DNA of 64,000 nt from CAKZNE01 sp040222435 (GTDB lineage: Bacteria > Bacteroidota > Bacteroidia > Flavobacteriales > Schleiferiaceae), in the NCBI GenBank assembly GCA_965212245.1, contig OZ243107.1, positions 3,162,001-3,226,000 of the forward strand, written 5' to 3'. The stretch's first letter is position 1. The number at the start of each line of letters is the position of its first letter. Shown here piece by piece: positions 1-9,007 of this stretch. The notes below the pieces were generated by a model that ran no database searches, was not told where the DNA came from, and saw only the letters and a list, made by a program, of their open reading frames with translations. Both the position numbers and the translations under genes were made by a program.

Positions 1-28
1 ACAATGGAATCGTACTAAAATACACTCC

Positions 29-1729
29 GTGCTAAAGCACACTTACTTTTGGCTTTTTCTTTTAGCTACCCTGGTGTACATGCCGGGCTTGCATATTACG
101 GTCATGGATGTGGATTCGGCCCAATATGCCAGTATTAGTCATGAAATGGCTGAATCTGGTAATTACCTGCAGGTACAGCACCGGGGAGAGGATTACCTGG
201 ATAAACCCCCGCTTTTATTTTGGGTGAATGCATTGTTCTTTCAACTATTCGGTATCTCTGATTGGGCATTCAAGATCGGCTCATTTCTTTTCACAATCCT
301 GGGGGTATACAGTACTTACCGGGTGGGTAAGCTATTATATAATGCTAAAACAGGCCGTTTGGCAGCGCTGCTGTTATATACCTGTCAGGCCTTTTTCCTC
401 TTCAACAATGATGTAAGAACAGATACTATATTAACGGCTGCCGTGATTTTCGCCATTTGGCAAATGCTGGAGTGGCTGCATAACAAGCGCTGGATATGGT
501 TGCTTGGTGGCGCATTAGGTATAGCCCTGGCAATGCTGGCTAAAGGCCCCGTAGGCTTAATGGTGCCCGTGCTGGCTTTGGGTAGCTATATTATGGGTCG
601 TAAAAGTTGGAAAGACCTGTATCGTTGGCAATACCTGGTGCTTGTGCTAATAGTAGTTGTATTACTCAGTCCTATGCTTTACGGGCTTTATGACCAGTTT
701 GATGCTCACCCGGAAAAAACAACGCTTATGGTTTCCCCGGATGGTTTGCGTTTTGAAAAAGGAGTAAGTGGTCTCCGGTTTTATTTATGGACTCAGAGTT
801 TTGGCCGCATAACCGGTGAAAACGTTTGGAAAGACACTTCAGGGCCATTTTTCTTTGTTCACAATTTCCTATGGTCTTACTTGCCTTGGGCATTTATGTT
901 TGTATTTGCCCTTTTTACACGGTTGCGCCAGGCTTTTTACGATCTGATATGGGCCGGGAGGGTGCCTGAACTATTAACACCAATGGGCTTTTTATTACCT
1001 TTTATCATCCTCTCACTTTCTGCCTATAAATTACCTCATTATATCTTTATCCTATACCCACTGGCCTCTATATTAGTAGCATGGTGGTGGAATGAGAAAG
1101 TTTTTGGTGATAACCGGCAGCACCCCTGGCTGGTGATGAGTCTTATTTTTCAGGCAATGATTGCCGTGGCAAGTGGGGTACTGATCTATTTTATTCAGTT
1201 CCGTTTTTTTCCGGATACTCCCTTATGGATAGGTGTATCCACTGCCATAGTGTTTATAGCCGGTATTTTCTTTTTGATCCGATATAAAAAAAGCAGGCTT
1301 AACCTGATTATAGGGTCGGTGGGGGTATCTCTCGCTATAAATTTCACCATGAACACCCGGTTTTATCCCGGTATTATGCAGTATCAGGCCGGTAACCAGG
1401 TGGCCGATTACGTAAACAATCAAAATATTAACCCTGATAAATTATTCTTCTACAACACTTTTTCATTTAGCCTGGGTTTTTACCTGCAACACACTGTAGC
1501 TACCGCCAGCAATGAATTTATTCTTTCTAAACTCGGTGCCGGTGAAGATCTTTATTTGCTGGTAACCGATGAATTTATTCCCGAGCTAAATGCGAAGTAT
1601 GAGTTTGAACAGATTGAGATGTTCAACTCTTTTAAAGTTACCCGTTTGTCGGCTCAGGTGCTCTTCCCTGAGGATAGGGTTCATAATTTTGAAACATATT
1701 ACCTTCTTCATCTTACCGATTATAAATAG
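29..1729 (+). CDS. GT39-family (ArnT/PMT-like) membrane glycosyltransferase
   Basis: Polytopic membrane protein of about 566 residues with the N-terminal layout of ArnT/PMT-type GT39 enzymes: a first membrane helix, then a periplasmic loop with an acidic pair (VMDVDSAQYA) and a downstream DKPPLLFWVNA motif, followed by about ten more hydrophobic segments. Such enzymes move a sugar from a polyprenyl-phosphate carrier to lipid or protein on the periplasmic side; the acceptor cannot be told here. The start is uncertain: position 29 is a GTG and the frame stays open to the left edge of the window, so the gene may begin outside it. A second GT39 gene lies at 12160. Family call firm, substrate unknown. 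Confidence 0.85.
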   Translation: MLKHTYFWLFLLATLVYMPGLHITVMDVDSAQYASISHEMAESGNYLQVQHRGEDYLDKPPLLFWVNALFFQLFGISDWAFKIGSFLFTILGVYSTYRVGKLLYNAKTGRLAALLLYTCQAFFLFNNDVRTDTILTAAVIFAIWQMLEWLHNKRWIWLLGGALGIALAMLAKGPVGLMVPVLALGSYIMGRKSWKDLYRWQYLVLVLIVVVLLSPMLYGLYDQFDAHPEKTTLMVSPDGLRFEKGVSGLRFYLWTQSFGRITGENVWKDTSGPFFFVHNFLWSYLPWAFMFVFALFTRLRQAFYDLIWAGRVPELLTPMGFLLPFIILSLSAYKLPHYIFILYPLASILVAWWWNEKVFGDNRQHPWLVMSLIFQAMIAVASGVLIYFIQFRFFPDTPLWIGVSTAIVFIAGIFFLIRYKKSRLNLIIGSVGVSLAINFTMNTRFYPGIMQYQAGNQVADYVNNQNINPDKLFFYNTFSFSLGFYLQHTVATASNEFILSKLGAGEDLYLLVTDEFIPELNAKYEFEQIEMFNSFKVTRLSAQVLFPEDRVHNFETYYLLHLTDYK

Positions 1730-1789
1730 GAGGGGTTATATGAACAAACCGGTAGTAATGCTATTTATAGAACCTGTAAAATCATTCAA

Positions 1790-3040
1790 ATGAAAAGGAT
1801 TGTTCTTTTATTAAGCTCTATTGTATTCATATCCTGCACCCCTCAAAACCCCAGTAAAGAACCTGTTTCAGGGGTTTGGCGAGGTACTATTGCCTTGAAT
1901 GACAGCACTAATCTGCCTTTTAATTTTGAATGGAATTCCACCTCCGATAGTCTTTACAATATGACCATCCGGAATGGTGAAGAACGTATAGAAGCCTCAC
2001 TTATAAAAGAAGATGGCGACTCACTTATCATTCGCTTACCGGTTTTTGCCAATTACTTTAAAGTGCAAAAAGGAGCAGAGCGTATGGATGGGTATTATAT
2101 AAACCCGGATGCTGAGGATTACCGGCTTCCTTTTAACGCTATGGCCCATGATAGCAGTCGTTTTAAGGCAAGTGAAAAAAATTGTTGTGACATCAATAAA
2201 AAGTGGGCTGTTCAATTCAGTCCCAACACCAAGGATCAAAGCCCGGCCATTGGGTATTTTCAGCAAGATGATTCTCAGGTTCATGGCACTTTTATGACTG
2301 AAACTGGTGATTATCGCTACCTGGAAGGAGTTTTAGCGGGTGATCAGCTGCAGCTTTCTGCATTTGACGGAGCACACTTGTTTTACTTTAAGGCTGATAT
2401 TGAAAGTGGCCAGAAAATGAAGGGTTGGTTTTTCTCCGGCCGTTCCTGGAGCGAGCCCTGGATAGCTTATCGTGATGACAATTTCAACTTACGTGATGCC
2501 GACTCATTAACCTATCTTAAAGAAGGCTACGAAACTGTAGATTTCAGCTTTCAGGATACAGAAGGTGCCACACATACCCTGAATGATCAAAAGTATCAGG
2601 GAAAGCCGGTAATCGTGCAAATTATGGGGAGTTGGTGCCCTAACTGTATGGATGAATCCCGACACTTACGCCAGGTATATGAACAGTATAACCAAGATGG
2701 TTTGGAAATAGTAGCTTTAACCTTTGAGCGTGCAGCTGATAGAGAAACGGCCATTAAAAGGGCCATTAAAATGAAACAGGATCTTGAGCTGCCATACCCG
2801 GTGTTGATGGCTGGCTATACCCGTCAGGATAAGGCAGGAGAGGCGCTGCCTATGTTAAATCATGTGATGAGTTTTCCCACCGCTATTTATTTGGATAAAA
2901 ACCATAAAGTAGTTAGTATTCATACCGGCTATTCCGGCCCCGGAACTCCGGTATACGACAAATATGTAACCGATAACAAGCTACTGGTTGAACGCCTTGT
3001 ATATTCTGAAGAAGAAGACCAAAAGGCTGAAAATTTGTAA
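1790..3040 (+). CDS. TlpA/ResA-like thioredoxin-fold lipoprotein
   Basis: A lipoprotein signal (MKRIVLLLSSIVFISC) puts Cys16 at the lipidation site. Residues of about 20-240 form a beta-rich domain without a name I can give. The C-terminal third is a TlpA-like thioredoxin domain with the redox motif WCPNC at W282-C286. Proteins of this type reduce or exchange disulfides in the periplasm, often for cytochrome c maturation or stress. It follows the GT39 gene by 60 bases and precedes the acyl-CoA dehydrogenase-type gene by 32, so co-transcription is likely. The substrate is unknown. Confidence 0.85.
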   Translation: MKRIVLLLSSIVFISCTPQNPSKEPVSGVWRGTIALNDSTNLPFNFEWNSTSDSLYNMTIRNGEERIEASLIKEDGDSLIIRLPVFANYFKVQKGAERMDGYYINPDAEDYRLPFNAMAHDSSRFKASEKNCCDINKKWAVQFSPNTKDQSPAIGYFQQDDSQVHGTFMTETGDYRYLEGVLAGDQLQLSAFDGAHLFYFKADIESGQKMKGWFFSGRSWSEPWIAYRDDNFNLRDADSLTYLKEGYETVDFSFQDTEGATHTLNDQKYQGKPVIVQIMGSWCPNCMDESRHLRQVYEQYNQDGLEIVALTFERAADRETAIKRAIKMKQDLELPYPVLMAGYTRQDKAGEALPMLNHVMSFPTAIYLDKNHKVVSIHTGYSGPGTPVYDKYVTDNKLLVERLVYSEEEDQKAENL

Positions 3041-3072
3041 GCTTGCCAAAAATTTAGAAGCACACGAAGATT

Positions 3073-3963
3073 ATGAGAAATATTACAGTGATAGGAGCAG
3101 GCACCATGGGCAACGGTATTGCTCACGTTTTTGCTCAAAATGGATACCCCGTTTCTTTGGTAGACATTAACCCTGCCGGTTTGGAGAAGGCCCTGGCCAC
3201 TATTGAAAAGAATCTTGACCGCCAGCTAAACAAAGGCCTGATTGATGAGGATCAAAAGAAAGATACCCTGTCCAATATCAAAACCTTTACAGACCTTAAA
3301 GAGGGCGTAGCTAAGGCTGAACTGGTAATTGAAGCCGCTACTGAAAATGTAGATATCAAATTAAAACTCTTTACCCAATTGGATGAGTTGTGCCATGAAG
3401 ATACCGTGCTGGCTTCCAATACATCATCCATCTCTATTACACAGATTGGAGCAGCTACCAAGCGTCCTGATAAAGTGATAGGTATGCACTTCATGAATCC
3501 CGTACCGGTTATGAAGCTGGTGGAAATAATACGTGGGTATGCTACTTCTGATGTAGTAACAGCTAATATTGTGGCACTGTCAAAAGACATTAAAAAGGTA
3601 CCTACAGAATGTAATGATTACCCTGGTTTTGTAGCGAACCGCATCCTGATGCCCATGATAAATGAAGCCATTATAAGTCTGTTTGAAGGTGTGGCCGGGG
3701 TAGAAGAAATTGATACTATTATGAAACTGGGTATGGCTCATCCTATGGGCCCCTTACAATTAGCCGATTTTATAGGGTTGGATGTTTGCCTCTCCATTTT
3801 AAATGTATTGTATGAAGGCCTGGGTAATCCCAAATATGCCCCTTGTCCATTATTAGTGAATATGGTACGGGCCGGAAAGCTGGGAGTGAAATCCGGAGAA
3901 GGTTTTTATGATTATTCCGAAGGGCCTAAAAATGCTAAAGTAGCCGGTAGCTTCAGGCATTAA
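3073..3963 (+). CDS. 3-hydroxyacyl-CoA (3-hydroxybutyryl-CoA) dehydrogenase
   Basis: Cytosolic NAD(P)-dependent oxidation of 3-hydroxyacyl-CoA in fatty acid or butyrate-type metabolism. The N-terminal Rossmann motif is VIGAGTMGNGIA (residues about 5-16). The middle contains the family segments NTSSISIT and GMHFMNPVPVMKLVE with the catalytic His, and a C-terminal helical dimerisation domain ends in KSGEGFYDY. Length 296 fits the single-domain Hbd/PaaH family (about 280-300), not the fused FadB type. A strong hairpin terminator follows at 3984. Hbd and PaaH cannot be separated from sequence alone, so no symbol is given. Confidence 0.93.
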   Translation: MRNITVIGAGTMGNGIAHVFAQNGYPVSLVDINPAGLEKALATIEKNLDRQLNKGLIDEDQKKDTLSNIKTFTDLKEGVAKAELVIEAATENVDIKLKLFTQLDELCHEDTVLASNTSSISITQIGAATKRPDKVIGMHFMNPVPVMKLVEIIRGYATSDVVTANIVALSKDIKKVPTECNDYPGFVANRILMPMINEAIISLFEGVAGVEEIDTIMKLGMAHPMGPLQLADFIGLDVCLSILNVLYEGLGNPKYAPCPLLVNMVRAGKLGVKSGEGFYDYSEGPKNAKVAGSFRH

Positions 3964-3983
3964 AAAAGAATTAAGCTTTATTA

Positions 3984-4021
3984 AAAGTTCCCGGTAAAGG
4001 TTTGGCTTTACCGGGAACTTT
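3984..4021 (+). terminator. Hairpin terminator after the hydroxyacyl-CoA dehydrogenase gene
   Basis: A perfect 16-bp inverted repeat (AAAGTTCCCGGTAAAG and its complement) around a 6-base loop, 20 bases after the stop codon. The 3' arm ends in CTTTAG with a weak T run. It probably ends the operon that contains the TlpA-like and dehydrogenase genes. Confidence 0.75.
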
Positions 4022-4116
4022 AGTTTAATGATCATACTATAACCGGAGTCTATTTTGTAAGCCATGTTACAAATAAGCTGCTCAGGGCTTTGCAATTTTG
4101 CTCAAAAGAATAATAA

Positions 4117-4722
4117 ATGACTACTAAACTCATATTAGAAGCCGCTCTTGAGAAAGCCATAACGTATCATGATTATCGTAAGATGGTGGACCGGCTATAT
4201 AGCGAAGGTAAAACCACCGGATCAAATCAAAACGAGGCTATGGTGTATTATACCGGTCTCAATATTCAGAGAATGCAAAAATGGGAGAAACGTTTTGAAT
4301 CTTCTCCAGAGTCACAAGAGGTTATGGCCACCGTACAGGATGAACTGTGGTTGGTTATTACAGAAGGGTGGTGTGGTGATGCGGCTCATGTTTTACCAGT
4401 TATTCATAAGTTGACAGAAGGCCATGATGGTATTGAATTTAAAGTGGTTCTGAGAGATGAGAATCCCGGGTTAATGGATCAGTATTTAACCAATGGCGGA
4501 CGCAGCATTCCTAAGTTGATCCGTTTGAGAAAAGAGAGTTTGGAAGAGATTGGTAACTGGGGGCCCAGGCCACAGGAAGCTCAAAATATCTTTAAGCAGA
4601 TGAAGGCAGCCGGTGAGTCCCATGATGAATATACCAAGGCTATTCAATTGTGGTATTCCCGTAATCGTGGTAAAGCCATAGAGCAGGAATTAGTACAAAT
4701 GATTCAGGGGGTCACAGTTTAA
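4117..4722 (+). CDS. Thioredoxin family protein (WCGD type)
   Basis: A cytosolic protein of 201 residues with no signal peptide. The centre has a thioredoxin-like segment with W85-C86-G-D in place of CxxC, so only one active-site cysteine is kept; this is typical of the Thioredoxin_9/BH-type family found widely in Bacteroidota and Firmicutes. A cis-proline-like RSIPKLI segment follows about 45 residues later, as in true thioredoxin folds. The precise redox partner is unknown. It converges with the small minus-strand gene at 4719, overlapping it by four bases. Confidence 0.85.
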   Translation: MTTKLILEAALEKAITYHDYRKMVDRLYSEGKTTGSNQNEAMVYYTGLNIQRMQKWEKRFESSPESQEVMATVQDELWLVITEGWCGDAAHVLPVIHKLTEGHDGIEFKVVLRDENPGLMDQYLTNGGRSIPKLIRLRKESLEEIGNWGPRPQEAQNIFKQMKAAGESHDEYTKAIQLWYSRNRGKAIEQELVQMIQGVTV

Positions 4723-4967
4723 GATGAAAAATGCCTTTTTACCGAGGCTTGTGAAGAGGTATACATCTTTTCAAATAGATTGTACGTCTCTTCCAAAAAA
4801 GTTTCATCCAACCATTGCCTGATGCCTTCCAGGTTTTTCACCTGTTCTTTATGAAGTTTATGACATTGTTTCATAGGGCCGGCTTCAATTTCTATGTAAA
4901 AATGATGATCCAGCGTATAAGCCACTATTTTAAACCGGGGATGAGGAATGGTTCCAAGTACGCGCAT
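4719..4967 (-). CDS. Small conserved hypothetical protein
   Basis: An 82-residue cytosolic protein starting MRVLGTIPHPRFKIVAYTLD. I do not recognise a named family. It has a short N-terminal beta-rich half and a helical C-terminal half (QWLDETFLEETYNLF), with no membrane segment. It begins five bases after the stop of the upstream minus-strand FAD oxidoreductase gene, and its end overlaps the convergent thioredoxin-like gene by four bases. This tight packing supports a real gene, co-transcribed with the oxidoreductase. Confidence 0.65.
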   Translation of the reverse strand: MRVLGTIPHPRFKIVAYTLDHHFYIEIEAGPMKQCHKLHKEQVKNLEGIRQWLDETFLEETYNLFEKMYTSSQASVKRHFSS

Positions 4968-4971
4968 GAGT

Positions 4972-6207
4972 TTAAATATCCAAAACTACAGCTTTGGCTG
5001 CTAACTCACCACTTTTCATAGCCCCGTTCAGAGATCCGTTTAAGATATGATCTCCGGCCAGATATAAGCCTTCTCTGATCCGGGTTTCTGTAAAGGGAAT
5101 CTCATACTGTGAATTTGCAGGGGAGGGAAGAGCCTGGTTAATGTGGTAATTACGAATAAATTTCCAACCATCTACTTCCAGCCCGAAGGCCGGAGATAGT
5201 TCATTCTTAATGTCATGAACCGTTTCTTCCACTGATTTATCCGGAATATGAGTAAGGCTTACTGATACCAAGTGCTTTTTCCTAGGGGCATAGTGGGGCG
5301 AGGTATCAGACATCACTGTAAAACTATTTACGAGGGCCGGGCTTTTATAATTAAGAGCCAGAATGTTTTTCTTTAATACCGATCTATCTGCTTCAAAATA
5401 ATAGGTAGCGGTTTTATGCCATTTTACTTGTGATTCCAATTGGGGTACAAAATCGGTTGGATCAGTAGCCACTATAACTTTTGAGCAACTAATAGTCTCT
5501 CCACCCTTCAGGTAGATGGTTTGTCCGTCAATATTTTCCACTTCACTATGAAAACGGAATTCGGTGCGCTTGAGTTTAGCTTTAAGCTGGCGTGGTATCT
5601 CTTCCATCCCTTTTTCAGGAACCACCGCATTTCCTTCCGCCATCATTTTAAAAACAAATTCAAACATCCGTGAAGATGTTTGTAGTTCATTTTCCAGGAA
5701 AATACCACCAAAAAAAGGTTTGAAGAACCGATCAATTATAGTGGGACTGAACCTGCGCTGCTTTAATAAGCTAAGAGTTGAAATTTCCGGTTTGTTGAAA
5801 ATATCATGCACATCGGTATTCCTGGTTTCGGCTCTGAGATTTCCCATGCGGATTTTATCCATCAATGTTCCAACCGGTGAAAAAGCCATAATGAGGGAAG
5901 TAAGGAAATTACCATCCTTTATTTCAAAACTTTCATCCTGCTTAAAACACAAGGCTCCATCCTGAAAAGCTTTAAAATTGAGGGCTTCATAATCCAGGTG
6001 TTTCTGAGCTTCAGGGTAGGCATTAAGCAAAACCTGAAAACCATGATCCATAAGAAACCCATTGTGTTCATCTGTTTTAACACGGCCTCCGGCCCGATCG
6101 CTTTTATCAAGAACCAGTACATCCAGGTTATAATCTTCCAAATGTTTAGCAGCAATGAGTCCGGCTATTCCAGCTCCAATAATAACTACATCATAGCTTG
6201 TATTCAT
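4972..6207 (-). CDS. FAD-dependent amine oxidase/phytoene desaturase-like oxidoreductase
   Basis: A 411-residue flavoprotein. The N-terminal dinucleotide-binding motif VVIIGAGIAGLIAA (about residues 7-20) is followed by the GR-type motif DKSDRAGGRVKT, and the C-terminal FAD motif GLYLAGDHILNGSLNGAM closes the fold. This is the layout of amine oxidases, protoporphyrinogen oxidases and carotenoid desaturases. There are no carotenoid genes next to it, so the substrate is unknown. The start ATG at 6207 places the Rossmann motif at the usual distance from the N terminus. Confidence 0.88.
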   Translation of the reverse strand: MNTSYDVVIIGAGIAGLIAAKHLEDYNLDVLVLDKSDRAGGRVKTDEHNGFLMDHGFQVLLNAYPEAQKHLDYEALNFKAFQDGALCFKQDESFEIKDGNFLTSLIMAFSPVGTLMDKIRMGNLRAETRNTDVHDIFNKPEISTLSLLKQRRFSPTIIDRFFKPFFGGIFLENELQTSSRMFEFVFKMMAEGNAVVPEKGMEEIPRQLKAKLKRTEFRFHSEVENIDGQTIYLKGGETISCSKVIVATDPTDFVPQLESQVKWHKTATYYFEADRSVLKKNILALNYKSPALVNSFTVMSDTSPHYAPRKKHLVSVSLTHIPDKSVEETVHDIKNELSPAFGLEVDGWKFIRNYHINQALPSPANSQYEIPFTETRIREGLYLAGDHILNGSLNGAMKSGELAAKAVVLDI

Positions 6208-6284
6208 ATTCTGCTAGAACAAGAGCTGACCGTAAATGTTGACCAAAACACTAAAAAGGATTGGGAAATTTTAAACGAAACTAC

Positions 6285-6857
6285 CTAGTCGGTTCCGCCC
6301 AGATCACCTTTACGCTTGGCAGTAAGTTTAAGTGGTGGGCTTACCAGCTTTAATTTCTTCTGTTTTTTACGGGCTTTAAATTGTAAAGACCGGGTTTCTC
6401 CAGGTTTCAATTCAACACTTTCTTCTGTTTTACGAAACTCAAGACTCTTATCAATGGTAGATTTAATAATGCTTATATCCCATTTACCGGGGCGCAGGTG
6501 ATTGAATTCAAAAGATCCGTCAGGCTCAATTTTTTTAATAAAGCTTTCCTTCTCATTCTTCAACTCCATATAAATGGGAATGGTTTGGGTGTTTTTCTCA
6601 TCCAGTAACTTATTACTATTCTCAGGAATGAGGATACTACCTTTAATATGACTGGCGCTAACGAGGTTAATATTATGGGTTTGAGTCTGATTACTGACCA
6701 CATCTATGCGATAGGGCTGAGGCGTTTCTGAGATCAATTCAATATTAAAAGAAGTACGGTCAAGCGTCATGAAATAAAAGTTTTCCAATACTTTAGGGAA
6801 TACATAATACCCATCTTTGTCGGTAACCGCTTTTTGACCACTTATGCGAATAACCAC
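6285..6857 (-). CDS. C-terminal part of the usher-like outer-membrane protein (probable frameshift fragment)
   Basis: A 190-residue frame that starts only as GTG inside the end of the upstream barrel gene, with no space for a ribosome site of its own. Read upstream of that GTG the same frame gives PLKGVVIRISGQ and then AVTDKDGYYVFPKV, a carboxypeptidase-regulatory/Cna-B-like beta-sandwich; the segment PLK is shared with the end of the upstream frame. The rest has two beta-rich repeats and a basic tail (KARKKQKKLKLVSPPLKL). Best explained as the C-terminal periplasmic domain of one protein of about 907 residues (6285-9007) that lost one base in the run of four G at 6866-6869. It could instead be a sequencing error. 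Confidence 0.7.
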   Translation of the reverse strand: MVIRISGQKAVTDKDGYYVFPKVLENFYFMTLDRTSFNIELISETPQPYRIDVVSNQTQTHNINLVSASHIKGSILIPENSNKLLDEKNTQTIPIYMELKNEKESFIKKIEPDGSFEFNHLRPGKWDISIIKSTIDKSLEFRKTEESVELKPGETRSLQFKARKKQKKLKLVSPPLKLTAKRKGDLGGTD

Positions 6858-9007
6858 ACCTTTAAGGGGTATGGAACATTCATAGTAAGCCGGCCTTTAA
6901 CCTTGCCATGCCCCTTGATCCTTCGAATTGGCATTCCAAACTCGTAGGTATACTTGGCGTTTACAAAAACCTGTTTTGTTCCCTGCCCACGAGGTTTGGA
7001 ATAACGCCCCGAGAAAGTGAACAAATGATTTTGACCTACGCGTTGTTCTACACTGGCATCAAGGTAATCCTGGGTTTGGTAGTAGTCTTCAATATCATAA
7101 TTGTTTTGGTAGCTCACTCCGAACCGGGTGCGTTGACTAGCTTCCCAGTTTCCCTGTAATGAAAAGATAACGGTGCGGAAACGCTCGTTGGAATAGCGTG
7201 AATTGTCCAGGTAATTGGCATATGTGCTTACACCCAGCTTTTCCCCGATCTTATATCCAAAAGAACCACCTATCATATACCCTTTTGAAATACGATCTTC
7301 AGCAGGAAGCAGATAGTTAATATTCCATTGATATTCAGACAGGAAGCCCACCCGTATCTGCTCGTAATTTTTATTAAAGTTAAAGCGTACAAAGTCTTCC
7401 TTATAATCAAAGAGGTTCAGGCTCATCCGGTCCTTACGCCTTCTTTGTCCGGAGGTAAGCCGCATGCGGGTTTGATCATCAATACGATAAGCCAGGTTCA
7501 GGGCTGTAGAGTAGGAGAAGGGAGCTGTTACAAAGAAAGTGTCAAGGGAAGGGTTTCTATCGTTATAAGAACCGTTTAAAGAAACGTTTAGTCTGCCAAA
7601 CGTATAACCGGCACTGGAATTCAGAGCAATGCTATTTTGTAAAAATCCGGGGTAAAAAGCATCTGCTTGCAGTATACCGGCCGTATAGCGGAATTTTTTG
7701 AGCTTTCCAGCTGTTTGTATACGGTAGGCATAACCTTCAGTAGAACCGGAACGGCCGTATGACCCTTCCGTTTCCAGGCTGAAATGGTCACTTACATAAT
7801 TGGCAAATGCCATAGGTATGACGGCAGCAGAATCAGTTTCCTTGAATTGCTTGTAGAGCATACCACCTCCAAACTCCCATTTTTTACCTAAGGATTGGGT
7901 GAGCTTCAAAGCCGATTCACTATCTACATAAGGGAAGAAGCGGGCTTTACCGTATGAGGCTTCAATTTGTGTATTGTTGAGCTTTACAAAGCCGCTTACA
8001 CCGCGTACATAGCGTCCAAATTCCGTAAGACGAGACAAACGCAAAACCTGATCACCTACCCAAACGCCATAATTTTTAGTTTTATATTTAATGTAATACT
8101 CTTCAAAATTTCCGAAAGTTGAATATTGAGTCCGGTCAGGGCCACGCATATGGAACTCTATCACATCTGTACCCTCCTTATTTATAGAGCCTTTTCCGAA
8201 AATATCTCCCTGAAAAGCAGAGATATAATCATCATCTGTTCCACGCCCCAGGTAATTCATAGATATACGCACCGGTAACTTAATGTGTGAGTCTTCCTGT
8301 GTTTTACCACTCGGGTATACCTCAATCTTTTCATAGTGTACAAAAGAAGTATCAAACTCATTAGATACCACCTCAAGTTTAAAGCGCTTATCCTCATTAT
8401 AAAGAAGATTGGATGGGGTAGATACGTTTACCTGTAAATGACGTAATTCGCCTGGTTGCAGATAAAGAGAATCGGGGTCATCATTAAGAACTTCACACCC
8501 GATGGTCTTTAAACGCAGTAGTGTAGGAGTGTTACCGCGGTTTATAAGGGTATAGGGGAACATTACGTCCGTTCCGGATATGGCGTATGAAATTTGGCTG
8601 CTATTACTGAGCGAAACGCGAAATGTTTTTTGAATATTGAGGGTAAGTGGAAACTCCCGGGTCTCATGGCCTTCCTGTGATACTGTGAATTTAAGTTCCT
8701 GATCACCAGCTTTTACAGAGCTGGCTGGTCGAAAAGTAAAGAACACACGCTTTTCGGCTCCGGACTCCAATTCAATTGTGGTTTTGGCTCCATTAAGATT
8801 TAACCACTGTGGAGGTGTTTCCAGTTGGTAGGTCAATTCTACAGCAGAAGACGTTCGGTTGGTTAATTTAATTACAATACTCTCGGTTTGGCCCACCGGA
8901 ATATTGGTGTTGGGAACTTTGATGAATTCAACGTCAAAATCCTGCCCAAAAGCGGAGAGGCTCATAAGCAGGAACAACAGACTTACTATGTAAGCCTGTT
9001 TAGTCAT
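6842..9007 (-). CDS. Usher-like outer-membrane beta-barrel protein (N-terminal 721 residues, frameshifted at its 3' end)
   Basis: A signal peptide (cleavage near SLSAFGQ-D) is followed by two Ig-like domains (about residues 25-125 with NEW3-like features, and 130-230), then about 460 residues of alternating aromatic/polar strands typical of an outer-membrane barrel, including RFFPYVDSESALKL and many SGRYSKP-like strand ends. Architecture and neighbours suggest a pore through which secreted subunits are assembled, as in fimbrial ushers, but I see no classical FimD signature, so this is inference. It overlaps the chaperone-like gene by eight bases (translational coupling). The last residues VWLFA arise from a frameshift; see the C-terminal fragment. 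Confidence 0.75.
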   Translation of the reverse strand: MTKQAYIVSLLFLLMSLSAFGQDFDVEFIKVPNTNIPVGQTESIVIKLTNRTSSAVELTYQLETPPQWLNLNGAKTTIELESGAEKRVFFTFRPASSVKAGDQELKFTVSQEGHETREFPLTLNIQKTFRVSLSNSSQISYAISGTDVMFPYTLINRGNTPTLLRLKTIGCEVLNDDPDSLYLQPGELRHLQVNVSTPSNLLYNEDKRFKLEVVSNEFDTSFVHYEKIEVYPSGKTQEDSHIKLPVRISMNYLGRGTDDDYISAFQGDIFGKGSINKEGTDVIEFHMRGPDRTQYSTFGNFEEYYIKYKTKNYGVWVGDQVLRLSRLTEFGRYVRGVSGFVKLNNTQIEASYGKARFFPYVDSESALKLTQSLGKKWEFGGGMLYKQFKETDSAAVIPMAFANYVSDHFSLETEGSYGRSGSTEGYAYRIQTAGKLKKFRYTAGILQADAFYPGFLQNSIALNSSAGYTFGRLNVSLNGSYNDRNPSLDTFFVTAPFSYSTALNLAYRIDDQTRMRLTSGQRRRKDRMSLNLFDYKEDFVRFNFNKNYEQIRVGFLSEYQWNINYLLPAEDRISKGYMIGGSFGYKIGEKLGVSTYANYLDNSRYSNERFRTVIFSLQGNWEASQRTRFGVSYQNNYDIEDYYQTQDYLDASVEQRVGQNHLFTFSGRYSKPRGQGTKQVFVNAKYTYEFGMPIRRIKGHGKVKGRLTMNVPYPLKVWLFA

